Shown here: one piece after another, positions 46,202 through 56,005 of the stretch
Position numbering within the stretch: the first letter of the stretch is position 1
How the letters are laid out: every line of letters starts with the position of its first letter
NCBI RefSeq assembly: GCF_014287635.1
Contig: NZ_JACOPH010000001.1
Coordinates: 310,001 to 374,000 of the forward strand
Direction: 5' to 3'
Source: Roseburia zhanii
GTDB lineage: Bacteria; Bacillota; Clostridia; Lachnospirales; Lachnospiraceae
Length of the DNA stretch: 64,000 nt
The notes under the pieces: model-generated
Database searches by the model: none
What the model was told of the DNA's origin: nothing
What the model saw: the letters and a program-made list of their open reading frames with translations, nothing else
Made by a program: the position numbers and the translations under genes

Positions 46202-47593
46202 ATGATAGATACAGAAAAAAGGAGTTTTGGTTTTCGGGATAAGATCGGATATATGTTTGGAGATTTTGGAAATGATTTTACATTCATTTTTGCAAGCACT
46301 TATCTGATGGTATTTTATACGAAAGTATTTGGTATTGATGCAGCCATGGTCGGAGTGCTGTTTCTGGTATCAAGATGCGTGGATGCATTTACAGACATCG
46401 GAATGGGGAGAATTGCAGATTCCGCAAAAGAAAACAGCAAAGGAAGATTCCGTGTCTGGATCATAAGAATGTGTATACCGGTGGCAGTTTCTAGTTTTTT
46501 GATGTATCAGAGTGCGATTGCTGACGCTTCTATGTTAGTAAAAGTAATCTATATGTTCGTGACATACCTGCTTTGGGGCTCCATTTTTTATACATCGATC
46601 AACATTCCATACGGTTCCATGGCATCTGTAATTTCAGAAAAATCAAAAGACAGACAGTCCTTGTCCGTTTACCGTTCCTTAGGTTCTGCATTTGCATCCG
46701 CAGCCATCAGCGTCGTTGCACCACTTTTTATTTACCAGACAGATGCAAACGGTGATCAAGTCGTGGAAGGAAGCCGTTTTACCCTTGCAGCAGGAATTTT
46801 TTCCATATTAGCAGTCGTTTGTTATCTGCTTTGTTATGCACTTGTAACAGAGCGTGTCAGCGTGCAGCGGAACCTGGGAAAACAGAAAAAAGATTCCGTT
46901 GCAAAAACATTGGCGCATGTCATTTCAAACAAGGCATTGTTGGCAATGATATTGATCTCCGTTTTGACACTTTGTGCAGCGATCATGGCACAGTCGATCA
47001 GCACATATCTGTTTGCAGATTATTTTAAAAATACAAAAGCACTATCCATCAATAATCTGCTTGGACTACCGGCGGCATTGATCTTAGCAGCCGTCGCAGG
47101 TAAATTAGTGGAACGGTTTGGCAGAAAAGAGCTGACATCGACAGGATGTATCGTGTCGGCAGTTTTGTTTTTTATCATGTATCTGTTGCGGCTTACAAAT
47201 GTGTGGGTGTATATCGTGATCAATTTTATTGCAAGTATCGGAGGCATGTATCTGTTTAATATGACAGTCTGGGCAATGATCAGTGATGTGATCGATGATA
47301 AAGAAGTGCAGACAATGCAGCGTGATGATGGGACGATCTACGGCATATATTCCTTTGCAAGAAAATTAGGACAGGCATTAGCCGGAGGGTTAGGCGGATT
47401 TGCGTTGTCAGCGATCGGGTATGATTCTATCGCAACCGCACAGACAGATGCTGTGCGGACAGGGATCTATGGACTTTCCACATTATTTCCAGCAGTGATC
47501 TATGCGGCAGTTGCGTTAGTATTTATTTTTCTCTATCCATTATCAAAACGGCGGGTGGAATCGAATACGAGGGAATTGCAGAGCAGGAGGTAG
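46202..47593 (+). CDS. GPH-family sugar:cation symporter (MFS)
   Basis: 463 residues, 12 transmembrane helices. FGFRDKIGYMFGDFGNDFTF at the N-terminus and RCVDAFTDIGMGRIADSAKE (the MelB/LacS-type signature with cation-binding aspartates) define the glycoside-pentoside-hexuronide family. The substrate may be a galactoside or other glycoside. TTGGAGG precedes the ATG. Fructokinase follows after a repeat element. Confidence 0.88.
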   Translation: MIDTEKRSFGFRDKIGYMFGDFGNDFTFIFASTYLMVFYTKVFGIDAAMVGVLFLVSRCVDAFTDIGMGRIADSAKENSKGRFRVWIIRMCIPVAVSSFLMYQSAIADASMLVKVIYMFVTYLLWGSIFYTSINIPYGSMASVISEKSKDRQSLSVYRSLGSAFASAAISVVAPLFIYQTDANGDQVVEGSRFTLAAGIFSILAVVCYLLCYALVTERVSVQRNLGKQKKDSVAKTLAHVISNKALLAMILISVLTLCAAIMAQSISTYLFADYFKNTKALSINNLLGLPAALILAAVAGKLVERFGRKELTSTGCIVSAVLFFIMYLLRLTNVWVYIVINFIASIGGMYLFNMTVWAMISDVIDDKEVQTMQRDDGTIYGIYSFARKLGQALAGGLGGFALSAIGYDSIATAQTDAVRTGIYGLSTLFPAVIYAAVALVFIFLYPLSKRRVESNTRELQSRR

Positions 47594-47682
47594 TTATAGT
47601 ATAATTTGAGAGAAGAATGGAATCATGTGCGTTTTGAATTTTTGAAGTGAAAAACTTAGGGCGTATATGAAACGAATAATAG

Positions 47683-47808
47683 GATTCGAGTGTCAAAAGA
47701 TGGCTCATAGCTTAGAGTTTCTTATTTTTGTACAACGGAACAAATTAGACTCGGTTATGTGCAATCTGCCAATCAAAAAACTTAAAACCACCTTTTGATA
47801 CCTGAATC
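47683..47808. repeat. MITE-like palindromic element, copy B (126 bp)
   Basis: GATTCGAGTGTCAAAAGATG (47683-) to CCACCTTTTGATACCTGAATC (to 47808) are inverted ends. The interior GTACAACGGAACAAAT, ACTCGG and TGCAATCTGCCAATC matches the reverse complement of the first half of copy A. It looks like a copy lacking the second arm and central hairpins. Confidence 0.7.
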
Positions 47809-47838
47809 AAAATAGTAATTTTCATGGAGGATAATTGT

Positions 47839-48795
47839 ATGAAAAGACTGCTTGCGATCGGTGAGGCATTGATCGATTTTATTCCGGGAGAAACAGAAAA
47901 ACCAATCAAGTCAGTAGAGAGTTTTCACCCATCTGTAGGAGGAGCACCGGCCAATGTCTGTGGGGCATTTCGAAAATTAGGCGGAGGAGCAGGAATGATC
48001 ACTCAGCTTGGAAATGATCCATTTGGAGATAAGATTGTAGAAGAATTTCAGACCTATGGGATTGACTGTGCATATATTAAAAGGACAGATCAGGCAAATA
48101 CTTCATTGGCATTTGTCGCATTAAAAGAAGATGGAAACCGGGAATTTTCCTTTTACCGGAAACCGGGAGCAGATATGTTATTAGAGCCGGAAACCATTAA
48201 AAAAGACTGGTTTATAGATGCATACGCTCTGCATTTCTGTTCCGTATCTCTTGGAGATTTTCCAATGAAAAGAGCACATGAAAGAGCTATCGCATACGCA
48301 AAAGATGCAGGTGCAATCATCAGTTTTGATATTAACTTAAGACCGGCATTGTGGGAGAGTACAGAAGCATTAAGACAGGCGGTCTTAGAATTCCTTCCAA
48401 AAGCAGATATCATCAAAATCTCAGATGAAGAACTGTTCTTTGTTACCGGCAAAGAGAATATCGAAGACGCTTTAGAAGAACTGTTTACAGGAAATGTCAG
48501 ACTTGTGATCTTTACCAAAGGAGCAGACGGAGCCGAGGCACATACAAAAACAGATAAGGCAGTATCAAAAGCAGAAAAAGTGGAAGCCATTGATACAACC
48601 GGAGCAGGAGATGCATTTATTGGATCTTTTTTGTATCAGCTGTATGAAGATGGAATCACTGTAAATGATTTAGATAAGATTTCTATGGAGCAGATGAAAC
48701 GGTATCTGGATTTTTCCAATACATATTGTGGGAAAAGCGTTCTGAAACAGGGCGTGATCGCATCTTATCCGGATATGAATGAGATGAGAAGTTAA
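47839..48795 (+). CDS. PfkB-family fructokinase
   Basis: 318 residues. GGAPANVCGAFRKLGG near the N-terminus and DTTGAGDAFIGSFLYQ (anion hole and catalytic Asp) define a ribokinase-fold sugar kinase. Closest in pattern to fructokinases (AIGEALIDFIPGE start). It would phosphorylate fructose from sucrose or raffinose. Start at 47839 follows GGAGGAT; the frame from 47824 has no site. Confidence 0.88.
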   Translation: MKRLLAIGEALIDFIPGETEKPIKSVESFHPSVGGAPANVCGAFRKLGGGAGMITQLGNDPFGDKIVEEFQTYGIDCAYIKRTDQANTSLAFVALKEDGNREFSFYRKPGADMLLEPETIKKDWFIDAYALHFCSVSLGDFPMKRAHERAIAYAKDAGAIISFDINLRPALWESTEALRQAVLEFLPKADIIKISDEELFFVTGKENIEDALEELFTGNVRLVIFTKGADGAEAHTKTDKAVSKAEKVEAIDTTGAGDAFIGSFLYQLYEDGITVNDLDKISMEQMKRYLDFSNTYCGKSVLKQGVIASYPDMNEMRS

Positions 48796-48805
48796 AAAAT
48801 ATTAC

Positions 48806-48834
48806 TTGTCTTTCTAAAAACCCTAACTTATAAT
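48806..48834 (+). promoter_or_regulatory. guaA promoter
   Basis: TTGTCT (48806-48811), 17 bases, TATAAT (48829-48834). The 80-base leader shows no clear riboswitch. Confidence 0.65.
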
Positions 48835-48918
48835 GGAATGTATGAATCCAGACGAATGCAGACGGTTACGATAAAATTACTGCAGACGTTGGAAATTACT
48901 TGAGGAGGAAATGGACGA

Positions 48919-50463
48919 ATGGATCAGGAAAAGGTAATCGTCATTGACTTTGGTGGTCAGTATAACCAGCTTGTGGCAAGACGTGTCCGTGAGTGCAACG
49001 TGTATTGTGAGATCTATTCCTATCGTACAGATATTGAAACGATCAAGGCAATGCAGCCGAAGGGAATTATTTTGACAGGCGGGCCAAACAGCTGTTATGA
49101 AGCAGATTCACCGACTTATACCAGAGAATTATTTGAATTAGGCATTCCGGTACTCGGACTTTGCTATGGTGCACAGCTGATGATGCATGTATTAGGCGGC
49201 AAAGTGGAAAAAGCACCAGTGCGTGAATATGGAAAAACAGAGGTGGTTGTAGATCAAGCCTCACCATTGTTTACAGATGTGTCAGAAAAAACAATTTGCT
49301 GGATGAGTCATTTTGATTATATATCGAAAACAGCACCGGATTTTAAAATCGTGGCACATACGGCAGACTGTCCGGTTGCAGCAGCAGAAAATAAAGAAAA
49401 GAATTTATATGCAATTCAGTTCCACCCAGAAGTGCTCCATACACAGGAGGGAACAAAGATGCTGTATAACTTTGTCCGCAGTGTCTGTGGATGTGCAGGA
49501 ACATGGAGAATGGATCATTTTGTAGAAAATTCCATACTTGAGATCCGTAAAAAAGTTGGCGATGGAAAGGTACTGTTAGCATTATCCGGTGGAGTGGATT
49601 CTTCCGTTGCAGCAGGACTATTGTCAAAAGCCATTGGAAAACAGCTTACCTGCGTTTTTGTAGACCATGGACTGCTCCGTAAAGATGAAGGCGATGAAGT
49701 TGAGCAGGTATTTGGAGCAAATGGACAGTTTGATCTGAATTTTATCCGTGTCAATGCACAGGAACGTTATTACAAAAAACTTGCAGGAGTAGAAGAACCA
49801 GAACGCAAGCGTAAGATCATCGGAGAAGAATTTATCCGGGTGTTTGAAGAAGAAGCAAAGAAGATAGGTGCAGTAGATTTTCTTGCACAGGGAACCATTT
49901 ATCCAGATGTTGTAGAAAGCGGTCTTGGTGGAGAGTCCGCTGTTATCAAATCACACCATAACGTTGGCGGTCTGCCGGATTATGTAGATTTTAAAGAAAT
50001 CATTGAGCCGCTTCGTGATCTTTTCAAAGATGAAGTCCGTAAAGCCGGACTTGAACTTGGAATACCGGAAGCACTTGTATTCAGACAGCCATTCCCGGGA
50101 CCGGGACTTGGCATAAGAATCATCGGGGAAGTAACGGCTGAAAAGGTCAAGATCGTGCAGGAAGCAGATGCTATCTACCGCGAAGAAATTGCAAAAGCCG
50201 GACTTGACCGGGCAATCGGACAGTATTTTGCAGCACTTACCAACATGCGGAGTGTAGGTGTTATGGGCGATGAAAGAACCTATGATTATGCTGTTGCATT
50301 AAGAGCTGTGAATACGGTTGATTTTATGACAGCTGAGGCAGCAGAGATTCCGTTTGAGGTTCTGCAGAAAGTTATGAGCAGGATCATCAATGAGGTGAAG
50401 GGAGTCAATCGGGTATTTTATGATCTGACGAGTAAGCCGCCGGGGACGATTGAGTTTGAATAA
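48919..50463 (+). CDS. guaA: GMP synthase (glutamine-hydrolysing)
   Basis: 514 residues. Glutaminase triad Cys82 (GLCYGAQLM), His169 and Glu171 (QFHPEVLHT). ATP pyrophosphatase PP-loop SGGVDS (223-228). The C-terminal dimerisation domain ends [11 protein letters not shown]. It converts XMP to GMP. The 3' end carries the attachment core for an integrated element (GAGTTTGAATAA, 50452-50463), and the reading frame is restored by the element's end. Confidence 0.96.
   Translation: MDQEKVIVIDFGGQYNQLVARRVRECNVYCEIYSYRTDIETIKAMQPKGIILTGGPNSCYEADSPTYTRELFELGIPVLGLCYGAQLMMHVLGGKVEKAPVREYGKTEVVVDQASPLFTDVSEKTICWMSHFDYISKTAPDFKIVAHTADCPVAAAENKEKNLYAIQFHPEVLHTQEGTKMLYNFVRSVCGCAGTWRMDHFVENSILEIRKKVGDGKVLLALSGGVDSSVAAGLLSKAIGKQLTCVFVDHGLLRKDEGDEVEQVFGANGQFDLNFIRVNAQERYYKKLAGVEEPERKRKIIGEEFIRVFEEEAKKIGAVDFLAQGTIYPDVVESGLGGESAVIKSHHNVGGLPDYVDFKEIIEPLRDLFKDEVRKAGLELGIPEALVFRQPFPGPGLGIRIIGEVTAEKVKIVQEADAIYREEIAKAGLDRAIGQYFAALTNMRSVGVMGDERTYDYAVALRAVNTVDFMTAEAAEIPFEVLQKVMSRIINEVKGVNRVFYDLTSKPPGTIEFE
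50452..50463 (+). other. attL core site of element 1
   Basis: GAGTTTGAATAA is the last 12 bases of guaA, including its stop. The near-identical copy lies at 59182. The 3' end of guaA is a known integration hotspot. Confidence 0.65.
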
Positions 50464-50660
50464 ATCGAGTTGCTTAAAAAAGCCAGTGTTTATGCGGGTT
50501 TCAGCGATTTCGATTAGTCTTTTGATAACAAATTGATAACAGTCATAGCAAGTGCCATTATTCTTGTTATCCAGTGGTTTATGGGTAACGGAACAATTAA
50601 CAGGTGGCTTGCAGACTAAAGTTCGGAGCTTGGCTCTGAACAAATTCCATATTATAAACT

Positions 50661-50703
50661 AAGCCCTTAGCTGTGGTTAATAACCATAGTTAAGGGCTTT
50701 TTT
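50661..50703 (+). terminator. Terminator in the left end of element 1
   Basis: AAGCCCTTA (50661-50669) pairs with TAAGGGCTT (50691-50699) and an inner TGGTTA-TAACCA stem, followed by TTTT. It would stop guaA transcripts entering the element. Another small hairpin, GTTCGGAGC with GGCTCTGAAC, lies at about 50621-50641. The rest of 50464-50755 has no gene. Confidence 0.75.
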
Positions 50704-50755
50704 GTCGTTGCCAAAGCATCTGTAGGGAGCTGCCAGTGGCAGGTCCTGTAGGTGC

Positions 50756-51286
50756 TTATTTATCTTTCAAGTGGTCTTTGAATGCTTCCACGAGAGCGTC
50801 ACTTAATTCCTGTGATGGAACTTTTGCCCAACGCTGTGTGGTGTCGAACTCTGGATAATGGTAACGCCAGTTATCGTATTCTTCTCTGTTGATTTCTTCG
50901 GAAGATAGCTTGTCTGCCTGTTCTTTCCAAGCATACAGCATTTTGAGGAGTTCATATGCTTCTCTGCCTTTGTCCTTGTTGACCTTTAAGCATACCTCTC
51001 CGTCTGCTTCACTGACAGTAAGACCGTAAATATCTTCAAGGGTAAACAGAGTGTGCATAAGACCGATATAGCTGTCTATGTCAGGAACATCAAGAGCCTG
51101 TGGAGAAACATCAAGCACCTGTGCCAATGCATTTGTAAGGTCTGCTTTCGGTTTGCGTGTACCAGTTTCGTACTGTGCCAAACGCACATCAGCACTCTTT
51201 TCTGGAAAACCGATTGCTGTACCGAGATACTTTTGTGTCATACCACGCATTAGTCTGAAAAAATGTATTCTTTCGCTGATAGCCAT
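50756..51286 (-). CDS. Xre-family repressor of element 1
   Basis: 176 residues. N-terminal helix-turn-helix: RIHFFRLMRGMTQKYLGTAI, then YETGTRKPKADLTNALAQVL. The C-terminal part is helical (YELLKMLYAWKEQADKLSSE) as in phage-like Xre proteins of mobile elements in this group. It is divergent from the xis-int operon. Five ATGTTTAGT-type sites in the shared 51.3-51.45 kb region are likely its operators. Confidence 0.85.
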   Translation of the reverse strand: MAISERIHFFRLMRGMTQKYLGTAIGFPEKSADVRLAQYETGTRKPKADLTNALAQVLDVSPQALDVPDIDSYIGLMHTLFTLEDIYGLTVSEADGEVCLKVNKDKGREAYELLKMLYAWKEQADKLSSEEINREEYDNWRYHYPEFDTTQRWAKVPSQELSDALVEAFKDHLKDK

Positions 51287-51305
51287 AATGATACGCTCCT
51301 TTTAT

Positions 51306-51449
51306 ATTTAGTGAAATAAGTATAGCAGAAATGTTTAGTGGAAGTCAAGAAAAACCGAAACAAAAATGTTTAATATTTTCTTTGCAACCACTTGACAATA
51401 GCAAATATGTTTAGTAAAATAAATTACGAATTAAACAAATATGCTTAAT
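51306..51449. promoter_or_regulatory. Divergent control region with repeated operators
   Basis: Rightward promoter TTGACA (51392-51397), 17 bases, TAAAAT (51415-51420). Leftward promoter TTGACT (51348-51343), 18 bases, TATACT (51324-51319). ATGTTTAGT-like repeats sit at 51306 (ATTTAGTG), 51331, 51366, 51407 and 51441, overlapping both promoters. Confidence 0.7.
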
Positions 51450-51734
51450 GCGACAACTGAATGACCGTCCGAAAAGCCAAACCGCCAAGACCTCGTCGGA
51501 GCAAGTTCCGTATCGTTCGCTTGTGTGCAAGCACAAAAGCTCATTCGCTGCACTGCTCCTCCTCTTCCCCAAAAGTCTCCGACTTTTCGGGAACCCCTAT
51601 ACGAGCGAGCGCCTGATGTACTGCGGTGCATTGGGACAGCACAGCGCCTGCCGACAAGCAGGAGTGCCTGTTGGAACTTTAACACGGAGAAAGCGGCAAG
51701 CAAAAAATTATTTTAAGAAAGGAAGAAAAAGGAT

Positions 51735-51923
51735 ATGGAAAACAGATTTATCCGAGCCGAAGATGTGGCTCAGGAACTAAACGTATCAAAACCTTATGCA
51801 TATAAACTCATCAGACAATTAAATGAGGAATTGAAAGCAAAGGGCTTTATTACGATTGCAGGGCGTGTAAATCGCCAGTATTTTTACGAAAGGCTCTACG
51901 GAGCAGGAAAGGGGGAAATGTAA
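51735..51923 (+). CDS. Excisionase-like DNA-binding protein of element 1
   Basis: 62 residues. FIRAEDVAQELNVSKPYAYK then LIRQLNEELKAKGFITIAGR is a winged-helix MerR/Xis-type fold. It ends one codon before the integrase start, so it is probably the recombination directionality factor. AAGGAAGAAAAAGG precedes it. The homologue in element 2 is at 61660. The 280 bases upstream (51455-51734) are GC-rich, and the frames in them do not look coding. Confidence 0.8.
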   Translation: MENRFIRAEDVAQELNVSKPYAYKLIRQLNEELKAKGFITIAGRVNRQYFYERLYGAGKGEM

Positions 51924-53015
51924 ATGCCGGTATTTAAGAATGAAGATAACGGTACTTGGTATGTGATGGCAAGGTATGTGAACTGGAAAGGGGAACGCAA
52001 GCAGAAATGCAAGCGTGGCTTTGCTACCAAACGAGAAGCACAGGAATGGGAAAGAATGTTCAAATTGCAGACTTCTTCAGACCTTGATATGAGTTTTGAA
52101 GCCTTTACGGAGCTTTATATCAATGATGTGAAGAACCGTTTGAAGGAAAACACGTGGCTTACCAAAGAGCATATCATACGCACAAAGATACTTCCGTATT
52201 TCGGGAAACTGAAAATCAGCGAGATTTCCACAAAGGAGATTATTACTTGGCAGAATGAAATGCTTGCCTATCGTGATGAGAAGAAAAAGCCTTATTCACA
52301 GACGTATCTGAAAACGCTGCACAATCAGTTGTCCGCCATTTTCAATCACGCTGTCCGCTACTATGAACTGCGTTCCAATCCTGCGGCAAAGGTGGGAAAT
52401 ATGGGACGTGAGGAACACAAGGAAATGCTGTTCTGGACAAAGGAAGAATACAAGAAATTCTCTTTTGAGATGATGGACAAGCCTGTTTCCTTTTATGCGT
52501 TTGAAATGCTTTACTGGTGCGGTATCCGAGAGGGCGAGCTGTTAGCTTTGACTCCGGCAGATTTCAACTTTGATAAGGAAACAGTCACAATCAATAAATC
52601 CTATCAGCGTTTGAAAGGGCAGGATGTGATTACTTCTCCGAAAACGAAAAAGAGCAACCGCACGATTAAAATGCCGAAGTTTCTGTGTGAGGAAATGAAA
52701 GAATATCTCGGTATGCTTTACGGATTGAAGAAGAAAGACCGTATCTTTACGGTGACGAAAAGCTATCTTCATCACGAGATGGACAGAGGGGCAAAGGCGG
52801 CAGGCGTGAAGCGTATCCGCATTCACGATCTCCGTCACAGCCACATTTCACTCTTGATTGATATGGGCTTTTCTGCGGTGGCGATTGCTGACCGAGTTGG
52901 TCACGAAAGTATTGATATTACTTATCAGTACGCACACCTCTTTCCGTCAAAGCAGATTGAGATGGCAGAAAAATTAGATGATTTAGGGAAAGGAGATTTT
53001 GAAAATGTCAGCTAA
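51924..53015 (+). CDS. int: Tyrosine-family integrase of element 1
   Basis: 363 residues. An AP2-like N-terminal arm-binding domain (TWYVMARYVNWKGERKQKCK), a SAM-like core-binding domain (60-160), and a catalytic domain with Arg202 (CGIREGELLAL), His301 and Arg304 (HDLRHSHISLL), His327 (GHES) and nucleophile Tyr336 (TYQYAHLF). All residues are intact. It should integrate and excise element 1 at guaA. Contiguous with the Xis-like gene. Confidence 0.95.
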   Translation: MPVFKNEDNGTWYVMARYVNWKGERKQKCKRGFATKREAQEWERMFKLQTSSDLDMSFEAFTELYINDVKNRLKENTWLTKEHIIRTKILPYFGKLKISEISTKEIITWQNEMLAYRDEKKKPYSQTYLKTLHNQLSAIFNHAVRYYELRSNPAAKVGNMGREEHKEMLFWTKEEYKKFSFEMMDKPVSFYAFEMLYWCGIREGELLALTPADFNFDKETVTINKSYQRLKGQDVITSPKTKKSNRTIKMPKFLCEEMKEYLGMLYGLKKKDRIFTVTKSYLHHEMDRGAKAAGVKRIRIHDLRHSHISLLIDMGFSAVAIADRVGHESIDITYQYAHLFPSKQIEMAEKLDDLGKGDFENVS

Positions 53016-53340
53016 GAACAGAGATAACAAAAATCGTTGGAGGAATATCACAGTAGGGTTTCGAGTATCGCCCGAAGAAAACGAACTCATTAACAGAGCT
53101 GTAGCTCTATCAGGATTGCCAAAACAGGAGTATTGTTACCGCCGTTGCTTAAATCAGGATGTGGTGGTACAGGGCAATCCGAGAGTGTATAAGGCGTTGA
53201 AAACGGAATTTGCCACAGTCCTTGCGGAACTGAAAAGGATTGAAGCAGGAAAAGGTGTGGATGATGAACTGCTGAGTGTAATAGAACTGATTTCCATTAT
53301 TCTCGGCGGTTTGAAAGGAGAGGATGCGAATGGAGAATAA
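53005..53340 (+). CDS. MobC-like accessory DNA-binding protein
   Basis: 111 residues. ITVGFRVSPEENELINRAVA is the start of a ribbon-helix-helix fold typical of MobC/plasmid mobilisation proteins, and LSGLPKQEYCYRRCLNQDVV follows. It may help the relaxase at oriT, although the relaxase gene is 1.5 kb downstream. Start at 53005 after AAAGGAG. It overlaps the integrase stop. Confidence 0.65.
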   Translation: MSAKNRDNKNRWRNITVGFRVSPEENELINRAVALSGLPKQEYCYRRCLNQDVVVQGNPRVYKALKTEFATVLAELKRIEAGKGVDDELLSVIELISIILGGLKGEDANGE

Positions 53341-54484
53341 AAAAGAAATGACTATTCCAAATGTATCTGCGGCAACAGATGCGGAACAGTCACTTTCCAA
53401 ATGTACTGACAATAGTATAGTCAATCAGGATACGGATTTCAAGGGGTACGAGCAATCTTTTGAAGAAATGCAAAGGGAAATACTCAGACAGTTAGACCCT
53501 TCCTATCTGAAAACAGTATCAATGACAACGCTGTATGATACGGTGTTTGAGGTTCAGACACCACTTATCGACGGTCTGCTCCAAAGGGGAACTTACCTTT
53601 TCGTAGGTTCCCCGAAAGTGGGAAAGAGCTTTATGATGGCACAGCTTGCCTATCATATCAGCACAGGCACACCGCTTTGGGAGTATAAGGTGCGTAAGGC
53701 AACGGTGCTTTATTTTGCCCTTGAAGATGATTACCCACGTTTGCAGAAGCGATTGTTTCAGATGTTCGGTGCAAAGGAGACAGGCAATCTGTATTTCGCA
53801 ACGGAATGTAAAACGGTCAATGGCGGACTGGAAGAACAGATAAGAGGGTTTATGAGGGAACACCCAGACACAGGCTTGATTATCATAGACACCTTAAAGC
53901 GTGTGCGTGAAGCAGGCGGAGCAGATTACAGCTACGCAAGTGATTATGATGTTGTGGCAAGGCTGAAAGCGTTGGCAGACAGTTACAAGGTTTCAATGCT
54001 TATTGTTCATCATACACGCAAACAAAAATCGGAAGATATATTCGATATGATTTCAGGCACGAATGGTCTGATGGGTGCGGCAGACGGTGCATTTGTTCTC
54101 AGTAAGGACAAGCGTACTTCCAACAATGCCACACTTGATGTTGCTGGCAGAGACCAGCAGGATATGAAAATCCATCTTGTAAGGGACAGCGAGCGATTGG
54201 TGTGGAACTTTGCAAAATCGGAAACGGAGATGTGGAAAGAACCGCCCGAACCTCTGCTTGAGAAGATAGCGGATACGCTCTTTTCGGAAAGTGACAGATG
54301 GGAAGGAACTGCTTCGGAACTTTGCGAAAGGCTTGCGGTGGATATAAAGCCGAATGTACTTTCTTTAAGGCTCAGTATCAACGCAAGCAGGCTGTTTCGT
54401 GATTACGGTATCCGTTATCAGAACAGCCGCACACACGACGGAAGAAAGGTTTCACTTTGGAAAGAAACCGAGCAGACGGCGTGA
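53330..54484 (+). CDS. RepA-like AAA ATPase/helicase
   Basis: 384 residues. RecA-fold ATPase of the AAA_25/RepA type: Walker A VGSPKVGKSFMMAQLA, Walker B GLIIIDTLKRVREAGG, and MLIVHHTRKQKSEDIFDMIS. These hexameric helicases start replication of RSF1010-like plasmids and occur in integrative elements that replicate after excision. Start at 53330 chosen for spacing from GGAGAGG. Overlaps the preceding gene by 11 bases. Confidence 0.85.
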   Translation: MENKKEMTIPNVSAATDAEQSLSKCTDNSIVNQDTDFKGYEQSFEEMQREILRQLDPSYLKTVSMTTLYDTVFEVQTPLIDGLLQRGTYLFVGSPKVGKSFMMAQLAYHISTGTPLWEYKVRKATVLYFALEDDYPRLQKRLFQMFGAKETGNLYFATECKTVNGGLEEQIRGFMREHPDTGLIIIDTLKRVREAGGADYSYASDYDVVARLKALADSYKVSMLIVHHTRKQKSEDIFDMISGTNGLMGAADGAFVLSKDKRTSNNATLDVAGRDQQDMKIHLVRDSERLVWNFAKSETEMWKEPPEPLLEKIADTLFSESDRWEGTASELCERLAVDIKPNVLSLRLSINASRLFRDYGIRYQNSRTHDGRKVSLWKETEQTA

Positions 54485-54489
54485 CAAAC

Positions 54490-54564
54490 GGTGTCAAAGG
54501 TGTCAATGTTTTTGAGAGCAGCACGCTGTGAAAAACATTGTCACCATCGTCACACTTTGACACC
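54490..54564 (+). repeat. Long nested inverted repeat
   Basis: GGTGTCAAAG (54490-54499) pairs with CTTTGACACC (54555-54564), and CAATGTTTTT (54504-54513) with AAAAACATTG (54531-54540). It may be an origin structure or a bidirectional terminator. From here to 54720 the DNA is GC-rich with further hairpins (GTGTGCC-GGCACAC), without a convincing gene. Confidence 0.55.
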
Positions 54565-54721
54565 GGATAAAGTTTAGGGGAGTGTGCAGAGAGTGCCTTT
54601 TCAAAGGCGGCTCTTTGGTCTCGCCTGCTGGCTCGGTCGGTTCGCAGGCGTGTGTGCCACCGGCACACGCTCACCCCTCGGAGAGCCTTCGGAGAACGCA
54701 AAACCTGTTTACAGGTCGCAT

Positions 54722-54776
54722 TTTTGATGGGTGTACCCGTCAAAAGTGCTTTTGCGTTACTTTTGACAAAAGTAAC
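54722..54776 (+). other. Candidate origin of transfer, element 1
   Basis: Two adjacent inverted repeats, TTTTGATGGGT (54722-54732) with ACCCGTCAAAA (54735-54745), and GTTACTTTT (54756-54764) with AAAAGTAAC (54768-54776), lie 43 bases before the MobV relaxase gene. Such paired repeats just upstream of mob are the usual setting of oriT. Confidence 0.5.
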
Positions 54777-54818
54777 AAAACCTGAGAATGTTGAAATTTA
54801 CAGATGGGAGATGAAAAA

Positions 54819-55979
54819 ATGCAGAGAACGATAAGTGCAATGGTCGGTAAAGGCTCGGTCAATCACAATAGCCGAAAGTTCCGAGCAGAAAATGTAGACG
54901 GAACTCGTACTCATCTCAATATCGACTACTGCAATGAAAATATAAAGACAGTTTATCACGAATTGTTTGATGAAGCATTGGAAAGATACAATGCCAAGCA
55001 GATAAGGTCAGACCGAAAGATAAAAGATTATTATGAAAAAATCCGAAGTTCCAAGCAGGAAAAACCGTTCCACGAAATCATTTTACAGGTGGGCGGTAAG
55101 GGAAATATGAACGCCGATACGGAAAACGGAGAACTGGCAAAGCAGATTTTAGATGAATACTATCAGGGTTTTCAGGAGCGAAATCCACAGCTTCGGGTGT
55201 TCTCGGCTCATCTGCATATGGATGAAGCTACACCACATCTGCACATAGATTTTGTACCTTTTACCACAGGCAGCAAGCGTGGACTTGATACAAGAGTGTC
55301 ACTAAAGCAGGCTCTTGCAACGCAAGGTTTTAAGGGCGGCAGTCGTGGCGATACGGAGTGGTCGCAATGGATACAGTCCGAAAAAGAACAGCTTGCGGCG
55401 GTGATGGAACGTTATGGGATTGAGTGGGAACATTTAGGCACACACGAAAAACATCTTTCTGTTTTGGATTATAAAAAGCAGGAAAGAGAAAAAGAAGTGG
55501 CGGCATTAGGTGCGAAAATCGAGCAGAAACAGATTGAATTTGATGTGTTGTCGGAACGAGTATTGAACTATGATAAGGCAAAAGACGAGCTGTCAAATCT
55601 TGAAATAGAGCTTGATACTGCACCGAAATATCAGTTGCCAGAACCAGAGAAATTTATGACTGCAAAGGCATATAAAACCAAAATGGCAGAGCCGGTTGTA
55701 AGGAAATTGAAGCAACTTGTCAAAACGGTGCTTGCCCGCTGCTTTGAGGGGTGGGACAACTATCATAGGCTGAATACAGCGAATGCACAGTTATACCGCA
55801 CCAATCAGCGTTTGGAGAAAGTCAATGAAAGATTGACCGAAGAAAACAAAATCCTAAAAGCAGAAAATAAAGATTACAGCCTGCTCCGTAAGGTTTTTGG
55901 TCGCAAACAGATAGATGATTTGTTGGAGCAGGCAAGAACAGTTAAAGGTCGCAAGCGTGATAATACACGATCACGATAG
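54819..55979 (+). CDS. mobV: MobV-family relaxase (plasmid recombination/mobilisation protein)
   Basis: 386 residues. N-terminal motif HLNIDYCNEN, and the metal-binding HUH motif HLHMDEATPHLHIDFVPF (His133, Asp135, Glu136, His140, His142), matching the MobV HxDE...PHxH pattern. A long coiled coil follows (about 215-350). It nicks oriT and leads the strand into the recipient. Start at 54819 chosen for GGGAG at seven bases. No coupling protein or mating-pore genes accompany it. Confidence 0.92.
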   Translation: MQRTISAMVGKGSVNHNSRKFRAENVDGTRTHLNIDYCNENIKTVYHELFDEALERYNAKQIRSDRKIKDYYEKIRSSKQEKPFHEIILQVGGKGNMNADTENGELAKQILDEYYQGFQERNPQLRVFSAHLHMDEATPHLHIDFVPFTTGSKRGLDTRVSLKQALATQGFKGGSRGDTEWSQWIQSEKEQLAAVMERYGIEWEHLGTHEKHLSVLDYKKQEREKEVAALGAKIEQKQIEFDVLSERVLNYDKAKDELSNLEIELDTAPKYQLPEPEKFMTAKAYKTKMAEPVVRKLKQLVKTVLARCFEGWDNYHRLNTANAQLYRTNQRLEKVNERLTEENKILKAENKDYSLLRKVFGRKQIDDLLEQARTVKGRKRDNTRSR

Positions 55980-56005
55980 ACAAAAATCACAGGAGGAAAA
56001 GGAAA

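Noticed and set aside
48835..48918. Purine riboswitch before guaA
   Set aside because: The leader is short and lacks the conserved three-way junction and loop sequences of the purine aptamer.
51448..51780. 110-residue plus-strand frame and a 90-residue minus-strand frame in the GC-rich region before xis
   Set aside because: No family match, poor starts, and overlap with the Xis-like gene. It looks like a non-coding control region.
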